This document shows, in pieces, positions 52,750 through 61,790 of a stretch of DNA of 64,000 nt (positions within the stretch are counted from its first letter, which is position 1; each line of letters starts with the position of its first letter). Below the pieces are notes generated by a model. That model searched no databases, was not told where the DNA came from, and worked only from the letters and a program-made list of their open reading frames with translations. Made by a program: the position numbers and the translations under genes. The stretch is from contig JASLTG010000001.1 in the NCBI GenBank assembly GCA_030743005.1, forward strand, positions 109,975 to 173,974, written 5' to 3'. The stretch comes from Acidimicrobiales bacterium (lineage in GTDB: Bacteria > Actinomycetota > Acidimicrobiia > Acidimicrobiales > Poriferisodalaceae).

Positions 52750-53554
52750 CCCCCAACATTTCTTCCAGAACCTTGGCGACCCCGTTCTCAATATTTGAAT
52801 CGGTAACTTCATCAGCTGCCTGCAAGGTATCGGGATGAGCATTGGCTACCGCTACCCCCCAACCCGCGGCTTTGAGCATCGCGTCATCGTTGGGCATGTC
52901 GCCGAAAGCGACTATTTGGTGCGCGTTTACATGCCTTTGTTCACACAGCCTCGCGAGCCCAAAAGCTTTATCAACACCAGGAGGCATTAGCTCAACAAAC
53001 TGAAGCCCTGCATGCATGATGTTTGCTCGGTCTCCTACAACCGGGTTAATAAGAGCCGACGTTTCGTCAGCCGAAAGGTTCGGCACATTCACCAATAACT
53101 TGTGAACTCTCTTATCAAGTAACGGAATAACATCAGAAACATCGCTATCGACTGGCCGCGACGCGAGTTCAAGCCATCTGCGTTCAGCTACGAAATCGTC
53201 GCCCATTTCGACACAAAAGCCAGCATCTGGATGAGCCCTCCTTATCTCTGTCAAAAGGTCCGTAGCGTCGTCTAAGTCAAGGGTCGCGAACTGAGTACTA
53301 GCACCAGTCGACGGTTCGTATGCCATGGCGCCATTAGCGCATATCAACGTGGTCGGAATCCCTGTTTGAGTAGGAATCGACGTGCAATATCTCGGTGGCC
53401 GTCCTGTGACAACCACAAATTCCAGATCAAACTCTACGAGGCGAGCCAAAATTGCTCGGGTCCTCTCAGATATCTGTCGTCCCGCCCCAAGAAGAGTGCC
53501 GTCAAAGTCAGTAGCGATCAACGCCACATCTTCGATGAGAGGACGACTACTCAC
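52742..53554 (-). CDS. HAD-superfamily Cof-type phosphatase
   Basis: Hydrolase of 270 residues with the class IIB HAD layout. 'ATDFDGTLLGAG' carries the nucleophilic Asp (DxDGT), 'VVTGRPP' the motif II Thr, the late Lys in 'GVDKAFGLARL' motif III, and 'GDMPNDDAML' the metal-binding motif IV. The GTG start overlaps the GMC oxidoreductase stop (GTGA), so the two genes are coupled. Substrates of Cof-type proteins are sugar phosphates, PLP or phosphometabolites; here unknown. Confidence 0.9.
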   Translation of the reverse strand: MSSRPLIEDVALIATDFDGTLLGAGRQISERTRAILARLVEFDLEFVVVTGRPPRYCTSIPTQTGIPTTLICANGAMAYEPSTGASTQFATLDLDDATDLLTEIRRAHPDAGFCVEMGDDFVAERRWLELASRPVDSDVSDVIPLLDKRVHKLLVNVPNLSADETSALINPVVGDRANIMHAGLQFVELMPPGVDKAFGLARLCEQRHVNAHQIVAFGDMPNDDAMLKAAGWGVAVANAHPDTLQAADEVTDSNIENGVAKVLEEMLGVS

Positions 53555-55122
53555 AGGCCGTAGCGACTGGGCTCAGTTCTCAGCCACTCACCGATTGTTT
53601 CTCCGACCATGATTGAAGTTGGGTTCGTGTTTGCTCTTGGCACAGTTGGAAAGATTGAAGCATCGGCCACAACCAAACCTTCAATAGCATGACATCTACC
53701 GTATTGGTCAACTACCGAGTTGGGGTCGTCAGCTGGGCCCATTCGCGCCGTTCCGCACGGGTGATATCCGGAAGCGGCAAAACGTCGCAGCAGAGCAATA
53801 ACGTCACCTCGATCTGCGACCCTGTTCATGTCAGGGAATACCACCTCGTCTGTTACCGAGCCGAGAGGGCCAGTCTCGGTGAAGCGTAAAGCATCCAGAA
53901 AACAGTCAGCGAGGCGTTCGGCATCTCGAGGGACTTCACAAAACCGAGACCTGATTGTCGGAGCAGCAAAGGGGTCAGCGTTAGGGAAGAGTAATTCGCC
54001 CACTCCATCGACTTGTTCGAGTACGGCAGCAACTCCGAAATAAGGAAGATTGTCTCTCCCAGTGAATGTCAGCTGTTCAATTTGTAGATCAGCACGATGG
54101 ACGCTGTTGGGCGCCGTGTACCTCAAAATTGTTTGGATAATTGGCTGATCGGTTGCAACTAGCTCAGGATGAGTTGGCCTGCACAGAACGAACAAACCTG
54201 GGTGGTCTGACAAGTTCCGTCCCACCGCCGCGACATCAGCGGTCACGTCGACGCCCATTCTCAGGAGGTCTTCGCGTGGACCTACACCAGATCTCAAAAG
54301 AATCCCCGGAGTGTGAATAGCTCCCGCGCACAGAACTACCAATTTCGCTCGAATTTGGTGAACTGACCCATCTGGACCTATGACCTCGACACCTCCAACT
54401 CGTCCCTTTTCGATTATGAGTCGATCAGTGTGGCAGCCGCCCCGAATTTCAAGATTTGGGCGTAACCGTGCCGGAGCCAAGTAAGCCGAGGCGGTTGAAA
54501 CACGAAGCTGCCCTAGCTTGTTCATTGGCTGAGGGCCTGACCCCCATGCTTCCGGATGATTCTGATCGGGGCATTCAGGAAAACCGAGTTCATCAGCCGT
54601 GGCAAGGAACGCTTGATGCAGTTCTGTGAGTTCCTCGTGGGGATATCTGCGTACCGTTATAGGTCCTGCATCGCCGTGATGATCCTCATCTCCGAAGTCG
54701 AGGTCACGTTCAAGTCGACAGAAGGTCTTCAGTACGTTGTCCCAACTCCATTCTGGGTTACCTCTATCAGACCAATCGTCGTAATCTTCTGGAACACCAC
54801 GCAAAAAGATGCACGTGTTGACTGCAGTTGATCCTCCGGTCACCCTCCCTCGCGGAAGCGGCTGACCTGGGCGCTGTTCGGTAGGTGAATATTCGAGCCG
54901 CCAATCATGATCGACCATGCTGTTGTGGTGGCCGTTGCGCAAATCAGCCGGGGTATCGCCAAGATCTTGATAGTCAGGTCCAGCTTCCAACAACAAGACA
55001 TGCCTGTTCGGGTCTTCACTAGCGCGAGCTGCTAGTGGCGCACCAGATGCACCAGCCCCGATGACGATGATGTCGTAATTCTGCTCGCTAACCACCAAGG
55101 TGACGCTAGTAGGCCAAGGCAT
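53551..55122 (-). CDS. GMC-family FAD oxidoreductase
   Basis: Glucose-methanol-choline oxidoreductase, an FAD alcohol dehydrogenase or oxidase, 523 residues. The FAD motif 'GAGASG' is at 22-27 with Glu46 binding ribose; 'GRVTGGSTAVN' is the first PROSITE motif; the catalytic His is near 454 in 'SGYHPCGT', and the second Asn/His position lies in 'RANTNPTS'. I chose ATG 55122; a GTG at 55095 gives a shorter N-terminus that fits the family equally well, and the frame to 55248 would run into the divergent amidohydrolase. Substrate alcohol unknown. Downstream HAD gene is coupled. Confidence 0.92.
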   Translation of the reverse strand: MPWPTSVTLVVSEQNYDIIVIGAGASGAPLAARASEDPNRHVLLLEAGPDYQDLGDTPADLRNGHHNSMVDHDWRLEYSPTEQRPGQPLPRGRVTGGSTAVNTCIFLRGVPEDYDDWSDRGNPEWSWDNVLKTFCRLERDLDFGDEDHHGDAGPITVRRYPHEELTELHQAFLATADELGFPECPDQNHPEAWGSGPQPMNKLGQLRVSTASAYLAPARLRPNLEIRGGCHTDRLIIEKGRVGGVEVIGPDGSVHQIRAKLVVLCAGAIHTPGILLRSGVGPREDLLRMGVDVTADVAAVGRNLSDHPGLFVLCRPTHPELVATDQPIIQTILRYTAPNSVHRADLQIEQLTFTGRDNLPYFGVAAVLEQVDGVGELLFPNADPFAAPTIRSRFCEVPRDAERLADCFLDALRFTETGPLGSVTDEVVFPDMNRVADRGDVIALLRRFAASGYHPCGTARMGPADDPNSVVDQYGRCHAIEGLVVADASIFPTVPRANTNPTSIMVGETIGEWLRTEPSRYGL

Positions 55123-55158
55123 CCATAGCGTGCCGAGGAGTTGCTCTAGGCTCTCGCG

Positions 55159-56619
55159 ATGGCCGATACCGTTATCCGAAACGCGACAATAATTGACGGC
55201 ACCGGGGCGCAACGATTCACAGGCGACGTGACAATCGAGGATGGTCACATAAATGAGGTTGGCTCCTCATCAGGTGCAGCAGCAGTCGAAGTCGACGCAA
55301 CAGGCTTAGTGCTAGCACCGGGTTTTGTGGACGTACATACTCACGACGATGGTGCTTTACTCCAACACCCCGATATGGCCTTCAAAATTTCTCAAGGGTG
55401 TACCAGCGTCGTCGTAGGGAACTGTGGATTTTCAGCGATCCCAGCGGTCCATGGGGACAACACTTTGGATCTGTCAGGAGTTCAAGCGAATTGGAGTGAC
55501 TTAGACGGCTATCGCCAAAATGTAGAGAATTCTGGGCCTGCGCTTAATGCCATGATGCTTGTCGGACACAACACCATCCGATCCATGGAAATGGGTACCG
55601 AACGTCGGGCCCCTACCGATCGTGAACTTGAGCGGATGCAGCAGCACGTCGAACTAGCAATGGAACAGGGTGCGTGCGGATTTTCAACTGGTCTTATTTA
55701 CAGACCGGGTCGATGGGCCGACACAGAAGAGGTCCTCGAACTGGCCAAAATAGTGGCACCGTTCGACGGTATCTACGCGACACACATGCGCAACGAAAAT
55801 GATTACCTCCTCGAAGCAGTGGACGAAGCATTAGAAATCGGAGCCAAAGCTGGAGTGGCCGTTCAAATCAGCCATCACAAAGCCGCGGGTAAAAGAAACT
55901 GGGGCAAAGTTGAAGAATCATTGGCCAAAGTCGACGCGGCTGTGGCTGAGGGAGCCAAAGTCACGCTCGATGTATACCCCTATACCGCAGGTAGCGGGCC
56001 AATGGTTCAATATTTCGATATTGACAACCCAAACCCCGAATTAGCTCAGGCTATTCAATTGGCGTCTTGTCCAGCATTCCGACATTACGAAGGTCGAATG
56101 CTCGTTGACATAGCAGCTGAACTCGGAATTACGGCCCCAGAAGCTGTTCGTCACATCCTGACCGCGCCCGACGGGAAGAAAACAATTTGTATCCAACACG
56201 TAATGGACGAGGGCGACATTGTTTCTAACCTGCGTCATGATCGGGTGATGATTGGTTCAGATGGCATACCGGACTTGACGGGAAGGCCTCATCCGAGACT
56301 GTTCGGCACCTTTCCGCGTGTCTTGGGACGATACGTCAGAGAGCAAGGCATCCTGGACTTAGAAAGCGCTGTGCGACGAATGACCTCTTTGTCTTGCGAC
56401 GTCCACGGTCTTAGCGGCCGAGGACGGATTACCGAAGGCAATTGGGCAGACCTGGTGCTGTTCGACCCAGACGTAGTAGTTGATGTGGCCAGTTACGAAG
56501 ACCCCAAACGAGAATCTCTTGGGATACGAAATGTTTGGGTGAACGGTGATTTGGCCTTTGACAACGGGGTACACACTCAGGTTGGCAGTGGAAAGGTCCT
56601 CAGGTATCGCGAGCACTAA
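55159..56619 (+). CDS. N-acyl-D-amino-acid deacylase family amidohydrolase
   Basis: Metal-dependent amidohydrolase of 486 residues. 'GFVDVHTHDDG' gives the first two His ligands (His60, His62), Cys89 in 'GNCGFS' is the metal-bridging Cys of D-aminoacylases, 'ATHMRNE' and 'ISHHKAAG' hold further His ligands, and 'GSDGIPDLTGRPHPR' holds the catalytic Asp. The C-terminal beta domain has 'WADLVLFDPDVV'. ATG start. It would release D-amino acids or related products from N-acyl amides. It is divergent from the GMC oxidoreductase by 36 bp; dihydropyrimidinase-like amidohydrolases are a less likely alternative. Confidence 0.9.
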   Translation: MADTVIRNATIIDGTGAQRFTGDVTIEDGHINEVGSSSGAAAVEVDATGLVLAPGFVDVHTHDDGALLQHPDMAFKISQGCTSVVVGNCGFSAIPAVHGDNTLDLSGVQANWSDLDGYRQNVENSGPALNAMMLVGHNTIRSMEMGTERRAPTDRELERMQQHVELAMEQGACGFSTGLIYRPGRWADTEEVLELAKIVAPFDGIYATHMRNENDYLLEAVDEALEIGAKAGVAVQISHHKAAGKRNWGKVEESLAKVDAAVAEGAKVTLDVYPYTAGSGPMVQYFDIDNPNPELAQAIQLASCPAFRHYEGRMLVDIAAELGITAPEAVRHILTAPDGKKTICIQHVMDEGDIVSNLRHDRVMIGSDGIPDLTGRPHPRLFGTFPRVLGRYVREQGILDLESAVRRMTSLSCDVHGLSGRGRITEGNWADLVLFDPDVVVDVASYEDPKRESLGIRNVWVNGDLAFDNGVHTQVGSGKVLRYREH

Positions 56620-56759
56620 ACCCTTGAGAGAGCAGAGGGCGAGTACTGTGTAGTTCACGCGTCGTTGACTCGTGCTTGGTTTAACACGCAACCAGCTGCC
56701 GTTAGGCGGCCTCCGCATACGCCGGCTGTTCGGCGTTAAGCAGTCGAAAGTTCACCCCC

Positions 56760-57920
56760 TTGACAACGACCTTTGCAGAACTCGGTGTTCCTCAAGATCT
56801 GATAGATGCATTGGCTCAACAAGGAATCGAGTCACCATTTGCTATCCAAACCCTCGCCATTGGAGATGCAATGGCCCGACGAGACGTTTGTGGGAAAGCG
56901 AAAACTGGGTCCGGGAAAACTCTTGCCTTCAGTTTGCCTGCGATAGCTCACACCGAACGAAACCAGGAGGGTAAACCCACGACTTTGGTGTTGACTCCTA
57001 CACGTGAACTGGCGAATCAAATAACCGGCGTTGTCGAACCACTTGCTCAAGCTCGTCAGCTCCGAACAATTGCTGTGTACGGCGGAACCAATATCGACAA
57101 ACAGATAGAAACCATCGACAAAGGTATCGACATCATCATTGCCACACCCGGACGGCTTATCGACCTGATTGACAGAAAAGCAATGGATGTGGCTTTGGTG
57201 GAGTGTGTTGTGGTTGATGAAGCCGACCGAATGGCGGACATGGGGTTCCTTCCCCAAGTTGAATGGATTCTCCGACACATACAGGTCAACCATCAAACAA
57301 TGCTCTTCTCTGCAACATTGGACGGTGCGGTCGACACGGTAGTTAAGCGCCATCTCACAGATCCCGTATTCCACGAAGTTGACGAGCCCGAAGTAACGGT
57401 AAGCGAAATGGGACACGTATTTATGTCCGTCCACAAAATGAATCGAGTTCAAGTAGCGGCTCGCATCATTGGTCAAGCCACCAAAACGATGCTGTTTACC
57501 CGAACCAAACGAGGCGCTGACCAACTCGAACGAGAACTTCGTTCAGAAGGGGTCAAAGCTGCAGCTATTCATGGAGATCTCCGGCAATCGCAAAGAGAAA
57601 AAGCTCTTAGAGACTTCAGCAATGGTGACCTCAAAGCGCTCGTAGCGACAGATGTGGCAGCAAGAGGTATCCACGTTGACGACGTTGACGTAGTAATCCA
57701 TTACAACCCACCGGAAGACCACAAAACCTACCTACATCGCTCAGGACGAACAGCTCGAGCTGGCGCGGCGGGAACAGCGGTCACTATGTTCCTCTGGGAC
57801 GAGGAACTACAGGTTCGACAACTGCAGCGTCGGCTTGGCCTCAAACTTCCGCTGCACGAGATCTTTTCTAACGACCCCAGACTGGACGACCTTCCTACGT
57901 GGGTACACGGCCAAGTCTGA
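56760..57920 (+). CDS. DEAD-box RNA helicase
   Basis: Minimal-core ATP-dependent RNA helicase, 386 residues. A Q motif (Phe5 and Gln30), Walker A 'AKTGSGKT' at 47-54, 'PTRELA' Ia, 'DEAD' at 152-155, 'SAT' at 183-185 and 'HRSGRTARAG' VI are all present. There is no basic or RNA-binding tail, so it is a bare two-domain core. TTG start at 56760; the 140 bp upstream holds a small CGCCG/CGGCG hairpin and no clear promoter. Its last 22 bases overlap the start of a DNA methyltransferase gene, so the two are probably translated together. Confidence 0.93.
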   Translation: MTTTFAELGVPQDLIDALAQQGIESPFAIQTLAIGDAMARRDVCGKAKTGSGKTLAFSLPAIAHTERNQEGKPTTLVLTPTRELANQITGVVEPLAQARQLRTIAVYGGTNIDKQIETIDKGIDIIIATPGRLIDLIDRKAMDVALVECVVVDEADRMADMGFLPQVEWILRHIQVNHQTMLFSATLDGAVDTVVKRHLTDPVFHEVDEPEVTVSEMGHVFMSVHKMNRVQVAARIIGQATKTMLFTRTKRGADQLERELRSEGVKAAAIHGDLRQSQREKALRDFSNGDLKALVATDVAARGIHVDDVDVVIHYNPPEDHKTYLHRSGRTARAGAAGTAVTMFLWDEELQVRQLQRRLGLKLPLHEIFSNDPRLDDLPTWVHGQV

Positions 57921-59542
57921 AACTTGACCAGGTTGCTTTGCCATTAACTGTCGCCAAGGCAGCTAATGCTCTAGCCAAGCGTCTAGAAGCTGGTGACGCA
58001 GATGAGGAACTAATACATGAATTAGCTGATTTAGGTCAGCTGAGGCAGAAAGATCTAGATGATCACCGAACGAGTGGAGCGGTCTTCACTCCATATTCCG
58101 TAGCGCAGGAACTAGTGCGTGAAGTCGGTATTGAGGCAGGAGACAGTGTTTGCGACCCGTCGGTAGGCCCAGGCGTGTTCTTGCTCGCTGCCGCAGAACA
58201 GAAGTTCCGCAATGGTGAATCAGTTCCTTCGATCATCAACAGCCTTAGAGGAATAGACATTGACCCGCTGACGGTCGAAGTTGCACGAACTACTTTGCAA
58301 TTATGGGCAGCTTGGCGAGGAAAGCAATGGTTAGCAATTGACCAGCTAATTGTCGGAGATGGGCTCCTTGACGTTCCATCTCACTGGTACGGCGGATGTG
58401 ATGTTGTTATCGGGAACCCTCCGTTTCTTGGCCAACTGAAATCTGAGACGGCCAGGGACTCGATGCGGGCGAAAGCTCTCAAAGAGAGATTCGGAGACCT
58501 CTACACGGCGTATGTTGACGAGAGCATGCTGTTCCTTCTCCTGGGGGTTGAGTTAAGTAGTGCTACAGGAACAGTTGTATTGATCGTTCCGGCTTCGTTG
58601 TTGGGGTCCGACTCGAGTCGACCTGCAAGAGAGTGGATCGATGACAAGTTGCCGTTGAAAGATCTATGGGTCGGAGGCAGATCCGTATTTGACGTTGCCG
58701 CAGTTGAAGTAGTGGCACCGATACTTCAACAGCGACAGGACCGGAACTGCAGAGTCATTCGGTATGAGTCGCAAGACACTATTGAAGTGCCGTCAGCGAC
58801 AGCAGGTCAGTGGTCACGACTTCTTGCCGCAGCGAACGGAACGCCGACAGTCACTCTCGCGGCCGATGTGACTCTAAGGGACCAAGCGTCAGTTACCGCA
58901 GACTTCCGAGACGCCTACTACTGGTTAGCCGAGAGAGTCGAGGAGGCTGACCTAGAAGACAGCCGGCCCAAACTAGCGACGGTTGGGCTCATTGACCCAT
59001 TTTGTTTCATGCATGGAGCCGTTGACACTCGATTTGCCAAACAAAAATTTGAGCGACCGGTAATTCAAATCGAAGACGACCCGCCGCCAAAATTCACGAA
59101 GTGGCTCGACCAAAAGCTGCAGCCAAAACTGTTGGTCGCGACCCAAACCCGCATAGTTGAATGTTATGCCGACACAAAAGGCGAATTGCTGCCTTCAACT
59201 CCGCTGCTATCGGTCGCCCCCATGGAGGAAACGCAACTATGGCATTTGATGGCAGCAGTAGCGTCACCGGCGGCATCTGCATGGTTAGCGTCTGTCGCCG
59301 CCGGGACAGGACTGAGCCAAGCAACAATGCGCATCAGGGCATCTTTGCTAGCTGATCTTCCTTTGCCTTTACCTTCTGAAAGTTGGGATGAAGGCGCATA
59401 TTTGGCTCGCAAAATGCAAGAAGAACAAGCGTATGAAGACGTATCTATTCGGTTCGGAGAAGTTATGAATCAGGCATATGACACGGCTTCAGAAGAGCTT
59501 CTTTCGTGGTGGATTTCTCGACTCCAAAAAAAACAGGCTTGA
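57899..59542 (+). CDS. Solitary N6-adenine DNA methyltransferase
   Basis: Class I SAM-dependent DNA methyltransferase, 547 residues, of the gamma-type order: motif X 'AVFTPYSVAQ' near 61-70, motif I 'DPSVGPGVFL' at 86-95, motif II 'GIDIDP' at 118-123, 'GDGLLD' at 153-158 and the catalytic 'NPPF' at 173-176. The C-terminal ~250 residues would form the target-recognition domain, with helical end 'LPLPLPSESW'. No endonuclease domain is fused and no restriction gene is adjacent, so it looks like an orphan enzyme. GTG start overlapping the DEAD-box gene by 22 bases. A regulatory or epigenetic role is possible; the target sequence is not readable. Confidence 0.88.
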   Translation: MGTRPSLKLDQVALPLTVAKAANALAKRLEAGDADEELIHELADLGQLRQKDLDDHRTSGAVFTPYSVAQELVREVGIEAGDSVCDPSVGPGVFLLAAAEQKFRNGESVPSIINSLRGIDIDPLTVEVARTTLQLWAAWRGKQWLAIDQLIVGDGLLDVPSHWYGGCDVVIGNPPFLGQLKSETARDSMRAKALKERFGDLYTAYVDESMLFLLLGVELSSATGTVVLIVPASLLGSDSSRPAREWIDDKLPLKDLWVGGRSVFDVAAVEVVAPILQQRQDRNCRVIRYESQDTIEVPSATAGQWSRLLAAANGTPTVTLAADVTLRDQASVTADFRDAYYWLAERVEEADLEDSRPKLATVGLIDPFCFMHGAVDTRFAKQKFERPVIQIEDDPPPKFTKWLDQKLQPKLLVATQTRIVECYADTKGELLPSTPLLSVAPMEETQLWHLMAAVASPAASAWLASVAAGTGLSQATMRIRASLLADLPLPLPSESWDEGAYLARKMQEEQAYEDVSIRFGEVMNQAYDTASEELLSWWISRLQKKQA

Positions 59543-59592
59543 CCTTGTAGGTAACGCCTCAGGTAGCCTTTTAGATCAACGCCGGAGCAACA

Positions 59593-60795
59593 GTGTCTGA
59601 AGCAGATAACACCCCCCAACCTTCTGTCACCGATTCTCCTCCCGCGTCCGGAGCCTGGTTCGACACGATGCCAACCGGAGATAGGCAATTCTTTGAATTA
59701 GCACCAGATCGTCCCTATGTGCTCGAAAGTGGGACCGAGCTACAGACACCTCAAATTGCCTACGAAACTTGGGGCAATCTAGATGCCGCAGGGAGCAACG
59801 CGGTTCTTGTTTGTCACGCTCTTACAGGCGATGCTCACGCTCACGGAGACGCTGGTCCGGGTCAACCGACACCTGGCTGGTGGAATGATTTCATTGGTCC
59901 AGGGCGGCCGCTTGACACAGATCGCTTCTTTGTCGTGTGTGCAAATGTTTTGGGTGGCTGTCAGGGAAGCACAGGACCCGCTTCGATAAATCCCGTTACC
60001 GGTAAACGGTGGGGCGGCGACTTTCCCGTCGTCACGATTAGAGATGTCGTTAGATCTCAAAGAGCTTTGGCACAACACTTAGGAATTCAACGATGGATGG
60101 CCGTCGTTGGCGGATCAATGGGAGGCATGCAAGCTCTGGAATGGGCAACGAGCTACCCCGACCGCTGCGGATCTCTGGTGATCATCGCGTCAACAGCTGC
60201 TGCCTCAGCGCAACAGATCGCTTGGAGCCAAGTTGGCAGACAAGCAATCCTCGATGACCCTGCCTACAAGGGAGGTCATTACTACGACGCGAAGCCAGGT
60301 GAGGGACCGCACCTAGGACTCGCTAACGCGCGACGGATCGCGATGATCCATTACAGAAGTGACGAAGAGTTCGATCGACGTTTCGATAGATACAGCAACG
60401 ACGCCGTGGAACCTTTTCGAATGGAACACCGATTCGACGTTGAAAGCTACCTGGACTACCAAGCCGCAAAGATTCAGTGGCGTTTCGATGCCAACACTTA
60501 TCTAATTTTGAACAAGATGATGGATCTTCACGACATTGGTCGTGGCCGCGGTGGTGTTGAACAGGCCCTCAAACGTGTTACCTGTCCCAGCCTTTTTATG
60601 AGTGTTCGCACAGATTTTCTGTACCCCCGTCACCAGCAGATCCGAGTGGTCGATGCCTTAAAAGGGCGGGTGCCAGTTGAACACATTGATATAGACAGCG
60701 ACAACGGCCACGACGGTTTCTTGACCGAGCCAGAGCAAACCGGTGCTCCGATGGGAGATTTCATTGACAAAGTCGCCAAAGGGTCTATCGCCTAG
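59593..60795 (+). CDS. metX: Homoserine O-acetyltransferase (MetX)
   Basis: Acyltransferase that acetylates (or succinylates) homoserine for methionine synthesis, 400 residues of alpha/beta-hydrolase fold. The nucleophile is Ser175 in 'GGSMGGMQ', the acid Asp341 in 'TDFLYPRHQ' and the base His373 in 'DNGHDGF'. 'NVLGGCQGSTGPASINP' is the family block around residues 118-134. GTG start. The 50 bp gap before it is too short for the usual SAM riboswitches and shows none. No metY is adjacent. Confidence 0.94.
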   Translation: MSEADNTPQPSVTDSPPASGAWFDTMPTGDRQFFELAPDRPYVLESGTELQTPQIAYETWGNLDAAGSNAVLVCHALTGDAHAHGDAGPGQPTPGWWNDFIGPGRPLDTDRFFVVCANVLGGCQGSTGPASINPVTGKRWGGDFPVVTIRDVVRSQRALAQHLGIQRWMAVVGGSMGGMQALEWATSYPDRCGSLVIIASTAAASAQQIAWSQVGRQAILDDPAYKGGHYYDAKPGEGPHLGLANARRIAMIHYRSDEEFDRRFDRYSNDAVEPFRMEHRFDVESYLDYQAAKIQWRFDANTYLILNKMMDLHDIGRGRGGVEQALKRVTCPSLFMSVRTDFLYPRHQQIRVVDALKGRVPVEHIDIDSDNGHDGFLTEPEQTGAPMGDFIDKVAKGSIA

Positions 60796-60813
60796 AGGAC
60801 CCGAAGAGTTGGG

Positions 60814-61752
60814 TTAGTCAGCAGACGTTGACAAGAGATCATCGATCTCATCCAACTCGACTTTGTTGAGCGACCATCCCGACGCTTGTGAATTTGCTCT
60901 CACTTGTTCGGCACTTGTTGCCCCTGCAATCACACTGGGGATTTCAGGCTTGGACAACAGCCAAGAAAACGCTAAATCAAGTAGCGAACGATCCCTATTG
61001 CGCAACCACTTAGTAAGTCGTTCCACAGCGAGAACGTTGCGCGTCGTCATAAAAAGATCAAGGCGGTCCTGTGGCCACTCAGCGAGTCGAGTTCCGGGTC
61101 GCGGTCCTTCAGGTGTCACTTTGCCCGTCAATAATCCTGATTCCAGTGGGAAAAATGGCAGGAAACCGACGTCGTGTTCACGACAAACTTCAAATACTTC
61201 AGCCTCGGGCTCTCGATGTAACAGCGAGTAACGATTCTGTACTGTCCGATACGAAGTGAGAGTCTCCCGCTGCGATACGTCCATGGCCGCATCGAGCCGT
61301 TCAGCGTCATAGTTGGAGCAACCGATTTCACGCACTTTGCCAGCGACCACCAGTTCGTGAAGAGCTTCAAGGGTTTCACGCTCAGGAACTTCATCATCAG
61401 GCGTATGTATTTGGAATAGATCAATCCAGTCGGTATCAAGCCTCCGCAAACTCTTATCAACTGAGCGTCTGACCCATTCAGCGCTTCCTCCAGTCAACCC
61501 AGGGTCTATGTCTCGCAGACCAAACTTGGTTGCGATGACCACTTGATCTCGATGGCCTTTCATGGCGCGGCCAAGCATTTCCTCGGAAGCACCCGAACCA
61601 TAAACATCTGCCGTGTCAAAAAAGTTGATGCCGTTGTCCAAGCAAGCTGAAAAGATCTCGTCAGTTACCTGCTGGTCAACTCGAGTGCCGAAATTGTTGC
61701 AGCCGAGACCGACCTCAGATACTTGAAGTTCTCCTATGCGTCTTAGTTCCAC
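60814..61752 (-). CDS. Aldo/keto reductase
   Basis: NADPH-dependent (beta/alpha)8 carbonyl reductase, 312 residues. The catalytic tetrad is Asp46, Tyr51, Lys76 and the His of 'FQIHTPD'. 'FDTADVYGSG' and 'GCSNYDAER' are family motifs, with 'PSVIAGATSAEQV' as the NADP phosphate site. It is of the AKR11/12-like open-chain group. GTG start. Convergent with metX (18 bp) and divergent from the DNA glycosylase gene by 38 bp. Substrate not assignable. Confidence 0.93.
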   Translation of the reverse strand: MELRRIGELQVSEVGLGCNNFGTRVDQQVTDEIFSACLDNGINFFDTADVYGSGASEEMLGRAMKGHRDQVVIATKFGLRDIDPGLTGGSAEWVRRSVDKSLRRLDTDWIDLFQIHTPDDEVPERETLEALHELVVAGKVREIGCSNYDAERLDAAMDVSQRETLTSYRTVQNRYSLLHREPEAEVFEVCREHDVGFLPFFPLESGLLTGKVTPEGPRPGTRLAEWPQDRLDLFMTTRNVLAVERLTKWLRNRDRSLLDLAFSWLLSKPEIPSVIAGATSAEQVRANSQASGWSLNKVELDEIDDLLSTSAD

Positions 61753-61790
61753 GGTCGGATCATAGGAGCGTCTGCCGCTACCGTCATCAT

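Noticed and set aside
56832..57524. A 230-residue minus-strand frame
   Set aside because: Antisense to the DEAD-box helicase with all its motifs; no recognisable domain.
56760..59542. DISARM, BREX or restriction system
   Set aside because: The helicase is a minimal DEAD-box RNA helicase, and no nuclease, PglX/PglZ, DrmB or specificity partner is present.
59543..59592. Possible SAM riboswitch ahead of metX
   Set aside because: Only 50 bp without the expected helices; too short for the known classes.
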